Source: Pseudomonas sp. C1C7 (GTDB lineage Bacteria; Pseudomonadota; Gammaproteobacteria; Pseudomonadales; Pseudomonadaceae). Taken from it: a stretch of 64,000 nt of DNA. A model generated the notes under the pieces. The model saw nothing but the letters and a program-made list of their open reading frames with translations. It did no database searches and was not told the origin of the DNA. Shown here one piece after another: positions 9,408 through 17,920 of this stretch (its first letter is position 1; every line of letters begins with the position of its first letter). Location: contig NZ_JABFMP010000009.1 of NCBI RefSeq assembly GCF_013359595.1, forward strand, positions 114,485 through 178,484, given 5' to 3'. A program made the translations under genes and the position numbers.

Positions 9408-11687
9408 ATGAGCTTCGGCGCCGATGAAGAGATCCTTCAGGATTTCCTGGTTGAGGCCGGCGAGATTCTAGAGCAACTGTCCGAGCAACTGGTCGAGCTG
9501 GAAAGCCGGCCGGACGATGCGGACCTGCTCAATGCAATTTTTCGCGGTTTTCACACTGTAAAAGGGGGCGCCGGCTTCCTTCAGCTCAACGAGCTGGTGG
9601 AGTGCTGTCACATCGCCGAGAACGTGTTCGACATCCTGCGCAAGGGTGAGCGTCGCGTCGACTCGGAACTGATGGACGTGGTTCTCGAAGCACTGGACTC
9701 GGTCAACAGCATGTTCGGCGAAGTCCGTGACCGCAGCCCGATCACGGCCGCCACACCCGAATTGCTCGCTGCCCTGTCGCGCCTTGCCGAACCGCAAAGC
9801 GCAGACGAGGTCGCTGCTGCGCCTGTCGCCGAAGTGGTTGAAGAGCCTGTGGCCGAAAGCGAATCGGCTGACATCACCGACAGTGAATTCGAACAGCTGC
9901 TGGACTCGCTCAACGCCGTCAAGGCGCAGGCCGAGGCACCGACGGCTGCTCCAGCGCCTGCCCCGGCTGCCGCCGCTGATGACGCGGCCAGCGACGAAAT
10001 CACCGATGCCGAGTTCGAGTCGTTGCTCGACCAGCTGCATGGCAAGGGCCAGTTCGCCGTCGATTCGTTGCCAGCGACGCCTGCCGCGCCTCAGGAGCCG
10101 AAAGCCGAAGGCGACAGCTCCGACATTACCGACGACGAGTTCGAAGCACTGCTCGACCAGCTGCACGGCAAGGGCAACTTCGCCGTCGAAGCACTGGAAT
10201 CGGCCATCGCTTCGGCGACGCCGCCTGCTGCCCCCACCGCTGCGGCGGCCGGCAGCGACCTGATCACCGATCACGAATTCGAAGCACTGCTCGACGATTT
10301 GCACGGCAAGGGCAAATTCACTGACGTGGCGGCGAAAGCCGGCACCGCTACTGGCGCCAGCACACCAGCAGCAACGCCAGCGGCCAAGGCACCAGCGCCA
10401 AAACCTGCGGCCAAGGCGCCCGAGCCGAAAGCCGAAACGCCTGTACCAGCCGCCGCTGCCGCACCGGCGCCAGCCCGTGCTCCGGCCTCGCCACCGCCTG
10501 AAAAGCCGGCCAGCGAAGCCGAGACCACCGTGCGGGTCGACACCGCGCGTCTGGACGAGATCATGAACATGGTCGGCGAACTGGTGCTGGTGCGTAACCG
10601 CCTGGTGCGCCTGGGCCTCAACAGCGGCGACGAAGCCATGTCCAAGGCCGTGTCGAACCTCGACGTGGTCACCGCCGATCTGCAGACCGCGGTCATGAAG
10701 ACCCGGATGCAACCGATCAAGAAGGTCTTCGGGCGCTTCCCGCGACTGGTTCGCGACCTGGCTCGCCAGCTCAAGAAAGAGATCAACCTGGAACTGGTCG
10801 GCGAAGACACCGACCTGGACAAGAACCTGGTCGAGGCCCTGGCCGACCCGCTGGTGCACTTGGTGCGCAACGCGGTCGACCACGGCATCGAGTCGCCGGA
10901 AGAACGCGAAGCCTCGGGCAAGGCCCGTGGCGGCAAGGTGGTCCTGGCTGCCGAGCAGGAAGGCGACCACATCCTGTTGTCGATCTCCGATGACGGCAAG
11001 GGCATGGACCCCAACGTCCTGCGTTCCATCGCGGTGAAACGCGGCGTGATGGACAAGGATGCGGCCGAGCGCCTGAGCGACACCGAGTGCTACAACCTGA
11101 TTTTCGCCCCGGGCTTCTCGACCAAGACCGAGATCTCCGACGTGTCCGGCCGCGGTGTGGGCATGGACGTGGTGAAGACCAAGATTTCCCAGCTCAACGG
11201 CTCGATCAATATCTACTCGGCCAAGGGCCAGGGATCGAAGATCGTCATCAAGGTGCCGCTGACCCTGGCGATCATGCCGACGCTGATGGTCATGCTCGGC
11301 AACCAGGCGTTCGCGTTCCCGCTGGTGAACGTCAACGAAATCTTCCACCTGGACCTCTCGACCACCAACGTGGTGGACGGCCAGGAAGTGGTGATCGTGC
11401 GGGACAAGGCGCTGCCATTGTTCTACCTCAAACGCTGGCTGGTCAGCTCCGCCGCTCACGAAGAGCAGCGCGAAGGCCATGTGGTGATCCTTTCGGTGGG
11501 CACCCAGCGGATCGGCTTCGTCGTCGATCAACTGGTGGGCCAGGAAGAAGTGGTCATCAAGCCATTGGGCAAGATGCTCCAGGGAACCCCGGGCATGTCG
11601 GGCGCCACCATCACCGGTGACGGTCGCATCGCGCTGATTCTCGATGTACCGAGCATGCTCAAGCGTTACGCCACGCGGCGTATTTGA
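9408..11687 (+). CDS. cheA: Chemotaxis histidine kinase CheA
   Basis: CheA, 759 aa, receives receptor signals through CheW and phosphorylates CheY and CheB. An Hpt domain (about 1-105) carries the phospho-His H49 in RGFHTVKGG. A long Ala/Pro/Glu linker (about 130-365) contains four tandem ITDxEFExLLDxL motifs starting at residues 156, 198, 240 and 286, three of them followed by HGKG. Then come the dimerisation helices (RLDEIMNMVGELVLVRNRL), the ATPase domain (LVHLVRNAVDHGIE; DDGKGMD; SGRGVGMDVV) and a CheW-like C-terminal domain. An Ala/Pro-rich tract (about 310-365) is typical of pseudomonad CheA. The start has a GGAG upstream. Confidence 0.97.
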   Translation: MSFGADEEILQDFLVEAGEILEQLSEQLVELESRPDDADLLNAIFRGFHTVKGGAGFLQLNELVECCHIAENVFDILRKGERRVDSELMDVVLEALDSVNSMFGEVRDRSPITAATPELLAALSRLAEPQSADEVAAAPVAEVVEEPVAESESADITDSEFEQLLDSLNAVKAQAEAPTAAPAPAPAAAADDAASDEITDAEFESLLDQLHGKGQFAVDSLPATPAAPQEPKAEGDSSDITDDEFEALLDQLHGKGNFAVEALESAIASATPPAAPTAAAAGSDLITDHEFEALLDDLHGKGKFTDVAAKAGTATGASTPAATPAAKAPAPKPAAKAPEPKAETPVPAAAAAPAPARAPASPPPEKPASEAETTVRVDTARLDEIMNMVGELVLVRNRLVRLGLNSGDEAMSKAVSNLDVVTADLQTAVMKTRMQPIKKVFGRFPRLVRDLARQLKKEINLELVGEDTDLDKNLVEALADPLVHLVRNAVDHGIESPEEREASGKARGGKVVLAAEQEGDHILLSISDDGKGMDPNVLRSIAVKRGVMDKDAAERLSDTECYNLIFAPGFSTKTEISDVSGRGVGMDVVKTKISQLNGSINIYSAKGQGSKIVIKVPLTLAIMPTLMVMLGNQAFAFPLVNVNEIFHLDLSTTNVVDGQEVVIVRDKALPLFYLKRWLVSSAAHEEQREGHVVILSVGTQRIGFVVDQLVGQEEVVIKPLGKMLQGTPGMSGATITGDGRIALILDVPSMLKRYATRRI
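9870..10317 (+). repeat. Four tandem ITDxEFExLLDxL coding repeats in the CheA linker
   Basis: Within cheA, four copies of a 13-17-residue motif begin at bases 9870, 9996, 10122 and 10257. Thr-to-Thr spacing is 42, 42 and 46 residues. Consensus is ITD-x-EFE-x-LLD-x-L, with HGKG after copies 2-4. The intervening residues are low-complexity Ala/Pro/Glu. Repeated nucleotide stretches (for example GAATTCGAA, and CTCGACCAGCTGCA in copies 2 and 3) suggest duplication. Confidence 0.85.
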
Positions 11688-11737
11688 TTCTGGTGGAGCG
11701 GGGCGACTGAGCCTCGCTCCGTCCTAACGGAGTGTTT

Positions 11738-12898
11738 ATGGCAGTTAAAGTCCTGGTGGTGGATGATTCGGGGTTTTTCCGCCGCCGCGTCTCGGAAATT
11801 CTTTCAGCGGATTCCAATATCCAGGTCGTCGGTACGGCGACCAACGGAAAGGAGGCGATCGATCAGGCGCTGGCCCTCAAGCCGGACGTGATCACCATGG
11901 ACTACGAGATGCCGATGATGGATGGCATCACGGCGGTGCGGCACATCATGCAGCGCTGCCCGACCCCGGTCTTGATGTTCTCCTCGCTGACCCATGAAGG
12001 CGCCCGGGTAACCCTGGATGCGCTGGATGCCGGTGCGGTGGACTTCCTGCCGAAGAATTTCGAAGACATCTCGCGCAATCCCGAGAAGGTCAAGCAACTG
12101 CTGTGCGAGAAGATCCACAGCATCTCGCGCAGTAACCGTCGCCTGAGCAGCTACAGCGCGCCGGCGCCCGCGGCCGCTCCTTCGCACACCTCCACCTCTG
12201 CGCCTTCGCCTTCGCCTGCGCCATCGAGCATTGGCAGCTACGGCAGCAGCGCGCCTGCACGCACCTCGACCATCCCGAGCCGGGCACCTGCGCCTGCGCA
12301 CTCTCATGCGCCTGCATCGCCAGCGCCCAAGCGCAAGGCCTACAAGCTGGTCGCCATCGGTACCTCCACCGGCGGCCCGGTTGCCCTGCAGCGGGTTCTG
12401 ACCCAGTTGCCGGCCGGTTTCCCGGCGCCAATCGTGCTGATCCAGCACATGCCGGCGGCCTTCACCAAGGCTTTTGCCGAGCGTCTGGACAAGTTGTGCC
12501 GCATCACCGTCAAGGAAGCCGAGGATGGTGACATCCTGCGTCCGGGCCTGGCGTTGCTGGCCCCTGGCGGCAAGCAAATGATGATCGACGGCCGTGGCGC
12601 GGTGAAAATCCTGCCGGGCGACGAGCGTCTGAACTACAAACCGTGCGTGGACATCACCTTCGGTTCGGCAGCCAAATCCTACGGTGACAAAGTTCTGGCG
12701 GTGGTGCTGACCGGCATGGGCGCCGACGGTCGCGAAGGCGCGCGTCTGCTCAAGCAGGGCGGCAGTTCGATCTGGGCCCAGGATGAGGCCAGTTGCGTGA
12801 TCTACGGTATGCCGATGGCCATCGTCAAAGCCGAGCTCGCCGACGCGGTGTACAGCCTGGACGACATCGGCAAGCACCTGGTCGAGGCCTGTATCTGA
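11738..12898 (+). CDS. cheB: Chemoreceptor methylesterase/glutamine deamidase CheB
   Basis: CheB, 386 aa, demethylates chemoreceptors when phosphorylated by CheA. The receiver domain (1-~120) has the phosphoacceptor D55 in [13 protein letters not shown] Ser/Ala/Pro-rich linker (about 138-198) leads to the esterase domain, with the triad visible as S210 (IGTSTGGP), H237 (IQHMPAAF) and D330 (GMGADGREG). The ATG at 11738 is preceded by ACGGAG at 5 nt; an in-frame GTG at 11732 is too close to that site. Its stop overlaps the motC start by one base. Confidence 0.97.
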   Translation: MAVKVLVVDDSGFFRRRVSEILSADSNIQVVGTATNGKEAIDQALALKPDVITMDYEMPMMDGITAVRHIMQRCPTPVLMFSSLTHEGARVTLDALDAGAVDFLPKNFEDISRNPEKVKQLLCEKIHSISRSNRRLSSYSAPAPAAAPSHTSTSAPSPSPAPSSIGSYGSSAPARTSTIPSRAPAPAHSHAPASPAPKRKAYKLVAIGTSTGGPVALQRVLTQLPAGFPAPIVLIQHMPAAFTKAFAERLDKLCRITVKEAEDGDILRPGLALLAPGGKQMMIDGRGAVKILPGDERLNYKPCVDITFGSAAKSYGDKVLAVVLTGMGADGREGARLLKQGGSSIWAQDEASCVIYGMPMAIVKAELADAVYSLDDIGKHLVEACI

Positions 12899-13638
12899 TG
12901 GACGTTCTCAGCCTTATCGGCATCATCATGGCCTTTGTCGCCATCATCGGCGGCAACTACCTGGAAGGCGGTCACCTGGGCGCCCTGGCCAACGGCCCGG
13001 CGGCGTTGATCGTATTGGGCGGGACCATCGGCGCGGCGTTGCTGCAATCGCCGATGAGCGCCTTCAAGCGCGCCATGCAGATTCTGGCGTGGATTCTGTT
13101 TCCGCCTCGGGTCGATCTGGCCGGCGGTATCGACCGCGTCGTCAACTGGAGCCTGACCGCTCGCAAGGAAGGCCTGCTGGGTCTTGAAGGCGTGGCCGAT
13201 ACCGAACCTGACAGCTACTCGCGCAAAGGCCTGCAACTGCTGGTCGATGGTGCCGAGCCGGAAGCCATTCGCAGCATTCTGGAAGTGGATTTCTACACCC
13301 AGGAAAGCCGCGACATCGAGGCGGCCAAGGTCTTCGAGAGCATGGGCGGCTACGCGCCGACCATCGGGATCATCGGCGCGGTGATGGGCCTGATTCACGT
13401 CATGGGCAACCTGGGCGATCCGTCGCAACTGGGTAACGGCATCGCCGTGGCCTTCGTTGCCACCATCTACGGTGTGGCCAGCGCCAACCTGGTGCTGCTG
13501 CCGATTGCCGCCAAACTCAAATCCATCGCATTGCGTCAGTCGCGTTATCGCGAAATGTTGCTGGAAGGCATTCTGTCGATCGCCGAAGGTGAAAACCCTC
13601 GCTCCATTGAGTTGAAGCTTCAAGGCTTCATGGATTAA
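12898..13638 (+). CDS. motC: Flagellar stator protein MotC (MotA family)
   Basis: MotC, 246 aa, is a MotA/TolQ/ExbB-type proton-channel subunit of the second flagellar stator of pseudomonads. The ATG at 12898 shares a base with the cheB stop. Membrane segments are near residues 1-20 and 28-50 and again near 145-200, with the conserved MGGYAPTIGIIGAVMGLIH and AVAFVATIYGVASANLVLLP motifs. Between them is the cytoplasmic, charged motor-contacting region. MotCD stators support high-load rotation and swarming in P. aeruginosa. Confidence 0.95.
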   Translation: MDVLSLIGIIMAFVAIIGGNYLEGGHLGALANGPAALIVLGGTIGAALLQSPMSAFKRAMQILAWILFPPRVDLAGGIDRVVNWSLTARKEGLLGLEGVADTEPDSYSRKGLQLLVDGAEPEAIRSILEVDFYTQESRDIEAAKVFESMGGYAPTIGIIGAVMGLIHVMGNLGDPSQLGNGIAVAFVATIYGVASANLVLLPIAAKLKSIALRQSRYREMLLEGILSIAEGENPRSIELKLQGFMD

Positions 13639-13658
13639 GGGAATAAGGGAATAACCTC

Positions 13659-14549
13659 ATGGCCCGTCGTCGCCAGCATGAAGAGCATGTAAACCATGAA
13701 CGTTGGCTGGTTTCCTATGCCGACTTCATCACCTTGCTGTTCGCATTTTTCGTGGTGATGTACTCCATTTCTTCGGTCAACGAAGGCAAGTACAAGATCA
13801 TTTCCGAGGCGCTGATCGGGGTCTTCACCGATACCGATCGCGCCCTCAAGCCGATCCCCATCGGCGATGAGCGGCCCAAGACCGTGACGCCGGCCAAGCC
13901 TCTGGTCAAGGACAGCGATCAGGTCGATGCCGGGGTGGCCGGTGCCAGCGATCCGCTCAAGAGCATCGCCGATGACATCAGCGCGGCGTTCGGCGACCTG
14001 ATCAGCTCCAACCAGATGACCGTGCGCGGCAACGAGTTGTGGGTCGAGATCGAACTCAATTCCAGCCTGTTGTTCGGCAGTGGCGATGCGATGCCCAGCG
14101 ACATCGCGTTCAACATCATCGACAAGGTCGCGGCGATCCTGAAGCCGTTCGACAACCCGATTCACGTCGAAGGCTTCACCGACGATCAACCGATCCGTAC
14201 CGCGCAGTATCCGACCAACTGGGAACTGTCGTCGGCCCGTTCGGCGAGCATCGTGCGCATGCTGGCGATGCAGGGGGTCAACCCCGGTCGTCTGGCGTCG
14301 GTGGGTTACGGCGAGTTCCAGCCGGTGGCCAACAACGCCACGGCCGAGGGGCGGGCGCGCAACCGGCGCGTGGTGCTGGTGGTGTCGCGCAACCTGGACG
14401 TACGCCGCAGCCTGACGGGGACCGGTACCGCTCATACCACTCCCGATGCGGCATTGAAGCGGGCTGGCACACAAACTGCACCGACCCCGGTCAAGTCGCC
14501 GGTACGCGAGAGCTCCGTCAATTCTCCGTCACCCGCATTAACACGTTGA
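13659..14549 (+). CDS. motD: Flagellar stator protein MotD (MotB family)
   Basis: MotD, 296 aa, pairs with MotC. A basic N-terminus (MARRRQHEEHVNHERWLVSY) is followed by one membrane helix (ADFITLLFAFFVVMYSISSV) whose Asp is the expected proton-binding residue. A periplasmic OmpA-type peptidoglycan-binding domain follows (VEGFTDDQPI, LSSARSASIVRMLAMQGVNP, GRARNRRVVLVV, about residues 125-245). The C-terminal tail is Thr/Pro/Ser rich and probably unstructured. It starts 20 nt after motC. Confidence 0.95.
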   Translation: MARRRQHEEHVNHERWLVSYADFITLLFAFFVVMYSISSVNEGKYKIISEALIGVFTDTDRALKPIPIGDERPKTVTPAKPLVKDSDQVDAGVAGASDPLKSIADDISAAFGDLISSNQMTVRGNELWVEIELNSSLLFGSGDAMPSDIAFNIIDKVAAILKPFDNPIHVEGFTDDQPIRTAQYPTNWELSSARSASIVRMLAMQGVNPGRLASVGYGEFQPVANNATAEGRARNRRVVLVVSRNLDVRRSLTGTGTAHTTPDAALKRAGTQTAPTPVKSPVRESSVNSPSPALTR

Positions 14550-14592
14550 GCTATTTCTCGGTCGATCCGTTCGACCGGGAGGAACATTCCGA

Positions 14593-15381
14593 ATGAGAGT
14601 CTGGGCAATCGCCAATCAAAAGGGTGGTGTCGGTAAAACCACTTCCTCCATCGCTTTAGCCGGCTTGCTGGCCGAGGCGGGCAAGCGTGTGGTCGTGGTC
14701 GACCTCGACCCCCACGGCTCCATGACCAGCTACTTCGGTTACGACCCCGACAGTCTGGAACACAGCAACTACGACCTGTTCCTGCACAAGGGCACCGTGC
14801 CCCAGGGCCTGCCCGGGCAATTGCTGCTGTCCACCAGCGACGAACGCATTTCCCTTTTGCCGTCCAGTACCGCGCTGGCGACCCTTGAGCGTCAGTCGCC
14901 GGGCCAGAGCGGCCTGGGCCTGGTGATCGCCAAGAGCCTGGCGCAGCTGTGGCAGGACTTCGACTACGCGATCATCGACAGCCCGCCGCTGCTCGGTGTG
15001 CTGATGGTCAACGCCTTGGCGGCGAGCCAGCAGTTGGTGATCCCGGTGCAGACCGAACACCTGGCCGTCAAAGGCCTGGAGCGCATGGTCAATACGCTGA
15101 CGATGATCAATCGCTCGCGCAAGCAGACCTTGCCGTTCACCATCGTGCCGACCCTGTTCGACCGTCGCACCCAGGCGTCCCTCGGTACGCTGCGGGTCTT
15201 GCGCGACAAGTTCCCCGAAGAGATCTGGCAGGGTTACATCCCGGTGGATACGCGCTTGCGCGATGCCAGCCGTGCCGGTCTGACGCCTTCGCAATTCGAC
15301 GGCAAGAGCCGTGGAGTTCTCGCCTACCGTGCGCTGCTCAAGCAATTGCTGGCGGCGCAGCTTGTTTCGCAGGTGGCGTGA
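14593..15381 (+). CDS. ParA-family ATPase of the chemotaxis cluster (ParC-like)
   Basis: A 262-aa MinD/ParA ATPase with deviant Walker A KGGVGKT at residues 10-16 (ANQKGGVGKTTSS), VVVDLDPHGSMTSYFG and YAIIDSPPLLGVLMVNAL. Its place between motD and a CheW-domain protein matches ParC, which in Vibrio recruits chemotaxis arrays to the cell pole and segregates them at division. The polar function is inferred from family and context. It is distinct from fleN (6456-7286), so the region holds two separate MinD-type positioning ATPases. Confidence 0.9.
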   Translation: MRVWAIANQKGGVGKTTSSIALAGLLAEAGKRVVVVDLDPHGSMTSYFGYDPDSLEHSNYDLFLHKGTVPQGLPGQLLLSTSDERISLLPSSTALATLERQSPGQSGLGLVIAKSLAQLWQDFDYAIIDSPPLLGVLMVNALAASQQLVIPVQTEHLAVKGLERMVNTLTMINRSRKQTLPFTIVPTLFDRRTQASLGTLRVLRDKFPEEIWQGYIPVDTRLRDASRAGLTPSQFDGKSRGVLAYRALLKQLLAAQLVSQVA

Positions 15382-15405
15382 GATGAACCCGATCCGTCTG
15401 GGGGC

Positions 15406-16362
15406 ATGCCAATGAATCGGCCGTTGAAGATCACGTCGCGTCCGCAACTGGCCTTGCAGTCCTATCTGGACAGTTTGCTGGAGGATGTGCCCGAGGAACT
15501 GACGCTGCCTGTCGAGGTTTTGCCCGAAGAGACCGCGTCTGAAACCGTGCTGGACGAATTCCAGGCGGCGGTACTCGAAGAGCAGGTCCGTGATGCCCGC
15601 ACTGCTGCGGTTACGGCTGCGCCGGCTCCGGTAGCGCCAGCGATCAAGGCTCCAGTGCTGGAAGCCGCGCCACCGGTCATGGCCCCGATATCCACCATCG
15701 CCCCGTTGCTCAAGGCCCTGGTGCCGCCGCCAGTCGAGGTTCCGCCGCTTCAGGAGCCCGTCGTCGAGACGCCGCAGCCAGCGGTCATCGAAGTGACGCA
15801 GACCCTCGTCCCGCCAGTGGTCGAAGTCCACCTGCCGCCTAGCAACACGCCGCCTCCGGTGGAAACCGATGGACGTCCGAGCTGGGCGGCCGAGCCTTTC
15901 GAATGCCTGCTGTTCGACGTCGCAGGTCTGACCCTGGCGGTGCCTCTGGTCTGCCTGGGCTCGATCTACCCGCTGGCCGGTCACGACCTGACGCCATTGT
16001 TCGGTCAGCCGGAATGGTTCCTCGGCATCCTGCCGAGCCAGGCCGGCAACCTGAAGGTGCTCGACACCGCGCGCTGGGTGATGCCGGACCGCTATCGCGA
16101 CGACTTCAAGCAGGGCCTGCAATACGTGATTTCGGTCCAGGGCTACGAATGGGGGCTGGCGGTCCACCAGGTCAGCCGCTCGTTGCGCCTGGACCCGAAC
16201 GAAATCAAATGGCGCAGCCATCGCGGTCAGCGACCGTGGCTGGCCGGCACTGTGATCGAACACATGTGCGCGCTGCTGGATGTTTCCGAACTGGCCGCGT
16301 TGATCGCCAGTGGCGGAGCAAAGCACATGGGCGGCAGCAAACCGGTCCAGAAATTGAAATGA
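15406..16362 (+). CDS. CheW-domain protein, ParP-like array anchor
   Basis: A 318-aa protein with a long Pro/Val/Glu-rich N-terminal region (about residues 25-155) and a C-terminal CheW-like domain (from FECLLFDVAGLTLAVPLV to the end). In Vibrio, ParP links ParC to CheA and stabilises polar arrays through this domain. The position directly after the ParC-like ATPase and before cheW supports that role by analogy. Starts at 15406 and 15412 (MNRPLK) are both possible; no clear ribosome site separates them. Confidence 0.85.
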   Translation: MPMNRPLKITSRPQLALQSYLDSLLEDVPEELTLPVEVLPEETASETVLDEFQAAVLEEQVRDARTAAVTAAPAPVAPAIKAPVLEAAPPVMAPISTIAPLLKALVPPPVEVPPLQEPVVETPQPAVIEVTQTLVPPVVEVHLPPSNTPPPVETDGRPSWAAEPFECLLFDVAGLTLAVPLVCLGSIYPLAGHDLTPLFGQPEWFLGILPSQAGNLKVLDTARWVMPDRYRDDFKQGLQYVISVQGYEWGLAVHQVSRSLRLDPNEIKWRSHRGQRPWLAGTVIEHMCALLDVSELAALIASGGAKHMGGSKPVQKLK

Positions 16363-16447
16363 AATCTGCACGACAAACAGGCGACGGCATTCAAATGCCG
16401 CAGCACCGTACACATACCGCCAGAGCGGTTTTTCGAGGGGAAAGGCT

Positions 16448-16933
16448 ATGAATGACAAGGCGACGGCGGCAAAGGGATCCGAAGATCCGATCCTGCAATG
16501 GGTGACCTTCAAGCTGGACAATGAAACCTACGGCATCAACGTGATGCGCGTTCAGGAAGTCCTGCGCTACACCGAAATCGCTCCGGTTCCGGGTGCGCCA
16601 AGCTACGTGCTGGGCATCATCAACCTGCGCGGCAACGTGGTCACCGTGATCGACACCCGCCAGCGCTTCGGCCTGATGAACGCCGAAATCAGCGACAACA
16701 CCCGTATCGTCATCATCGAAGCCGACAAGCAAGTCGTCGGGATCATGGTCGACAGCGTGGCCGAAGTGGTTTACCTGCGTCAGTCGGAAATCGAAACCGC
16801 ACCGAATGTCGGTAACGAAGAGTCCGCCAAGTTCATCCAAGGCGTGTGCAACAAGAACAATGAACTGCTGATCCTCGTCGAACTGGACAAGATGATGAGC
16901 GAAGAAGAATGGTCGGAACTGGAGAGTATCTGA
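16448..16933 (+). CDS. cheW: Chemotaxis coupling protein CheW
   Basis: CheW, 161 aa, bridges chemoreceptors and CheA. It is a single CheW domain with the typical WVTFKLDNETYGINVMRVQE, VPGAPSYVLGIINLRGNVV and VIDTRQRFGL segments, and a NNELLILVELDKMM strand near the end. GAGGGGAAAGG lies just before the ATG. The TGA overlaps nothing, but the next gene starts immediately, with no gap. Confidence 0.97.
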   Translation: MNDKATAAKGSEDPILQWVTFKLDNETYGINVMRVQEVLRYTEIAPVPGAPSYVLGIINLRGNVVTVIDTRQRFGLMNAEISDNTRIVIIEADKQVVGIMVDSVAEVVYLRQSEIETAPNVGNEESAKFIQGVCNKNNELLILVELDKMMSEEEWSELESI

Positions 16934-17326
16934 TTGATTCTCGAGGTAGCGGTCATTGTCCTGTTCCTGTTTTGGGCAGGCACGCTGGCAATGTTTCTGG
17001 CGTACATACGCAGTCAAAAGCAGATCGCTGCGCAACAGGCCCAGGGCGATGCGCTGCGTGATCAGCGCATCAAGGATCTGGGCAAGCGCGTCGATAATTA
17101 CCAGAACGGCAACGTCCGCATGGGCGAGGATCTGCACGAACTGCGTGCCATCGTCGCGCCCCTGCCGGACAAACTCGCCCAGGTCGAACAGCGCGACCCC
17201 TCCAGCCTCTCGTTCGCCCAGGCGGCCCGACTGGTCGGCATGGGTGCCAGCGTCGACGAACTCACCCAGTCCTGCGGCCTGACCCAGGCCGAGGCGGAGT
17301 TGATGAGCAAGTTGCACAAGAACTGA
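16934..17326 (+). CDS. DUF2802 membrane-anchored protein of the chemotaxis cluster
   Basis: A 130-aa protein starting at a TTG directly abutting the cheW stop. One N-terminal membrane helix (about residues 1-24: EVAVIVLFLFWAGTLAMFLA) is followed by a charged, coiled-coil-like region and a C-terminal helix-turn-helix-like end (AARLVGMGASVDELTQSCGL, then TQAEAELM). It matches the DUF2802 family, found at this place in pseudomonad chemotaxis clusters; function unknown. The absence of any gap suggests translational coupling with cheW. Confidence 0.85.
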   Translation: MILEVAVIVLFLFWAGTLAMFLAYIRSQKQIAAQQAQGDALRDQRIKDLGKRVDNYQNGNVRMGEDLHELRAIVAPLPDKLAQVEQRDPSSLSFAQAARLVGMGASVDELTQSCGLTQAEAELMSKLHKN

Positions 17327-17346
17327 GTTTTGCGGTTCGGCTGAAA

Positions 17347-17449
17347 TCGCCATCGCGAGCAGGCTAGCTCCTACAAAGGATCGGGGTGGACACTGAATAT
17401 GTGATCACCGCTAATCCCCTGTAGGAGCGAGCCTGCTCGCGATGGCGAT
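17347..17449. repeat. Inverted repeat pair (GTAGGAGCGAGCCTGCTCGCGATGGCGAT)
   Basis: Two opposed copies (17347-17376 and 17419-17449) of a REP-like element, 42 bases apart, downstream of the DUF2802 gene. The outer arms match over about 30 bases, so the unit can form a long hairpin and may end transcription of the chemotaxis operon. Confidence 0.88.
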
Positions 17450-17472
17450 GTATCAGGCACCGCTGATGTCGA

Positions 17473-17575
17473 ATGTGCCCGCATCATCGCGGGCAAGCCC
17501 GCTCCCACGGGTTTAGAGTCGTACTCGGATTGTGTGTACACCATCAATCACTGTGGGAGCGGGCTTGCCCGCAAT
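17473..17575. repeat. REPIN of the GTGGGAGCGGGCTTGCCCGC type
   Basis: Opposed REP cores at 17473-17498 and 17551-17575 with a 52-base spacer. Part of the spacer, TGTGTACACCATCAATCAC, is nearly identical to the spacer of the REPIN at 54617-54710. It lies between convergent gene ends (DUF2802 and the FlhB-C-like gene). Confidence 0.9.
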
Positions 17576-17590
17576 AGCGTCCTCGAAACC

Positions 17591-17920
17591 TCAGTAATCA
17601 TCCCCGCGATCAGTAATGTCCTTCTCCACCATCGTCGCATTCGGATCCTGCCCCGCCGGATACTTGCCCTTCAGGTTCCAGGCAAACGCGATGATCTCCG
17701 CGATCGTGCGGTACAGCTCTTCCGGAATGCTGTCTCCCAACTCCATCCTCGCCAGCAATCGGACCAGTTCCGGGTTTTCGTAGATCGGTACTTCGTATTC
17801 ACGGGCGATTCGCAGGATTTCTTCCGCCAATTCTTCGTCGCCCTTGGCGGTGAGGGTAGGGGCGTGGTGGCCGTCGTATTGGAGGGCGATGGCCTGGCGT
17901 GGGGCGTTGGAGTGGTTCAT
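17591..17920 (-). CDS. Stand-alone FlhB C-domain protein (FhlB/FlhX-like)
   Basis: A 109-aa protein matching only the cytoplasmic C-domain of FlhB/YscU. AIALQYDGHHAPTLTAKGDE aligns with the segment of full FlhB right after its NPTH cleavage site, and SIPEELYRTIAEIIAFAWNL with its last helix. There is no membrane segment and no NPTH, so it resembles a permanently released FlhB fragment. The start at 17920 overlaps the stop of the FliK-like gene by 4 nt (ATGA); longer open frame upstream is a shadow. Stand-alone FlhB-C proteins can take part in substrate switching in epsilon-proteobacteria; the role here is inferred. Confidence 0.88.
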   Translation of the reverse strand: MNHSNAPRQAIALQYDGHHAPTLTAKGDEELAEEILRIAREYEVPIYENPELVRLLARMELGDSIPEELYRTIAEIIAFAWNLKGKYPAGQDPNATMVEKDITDRGDDY

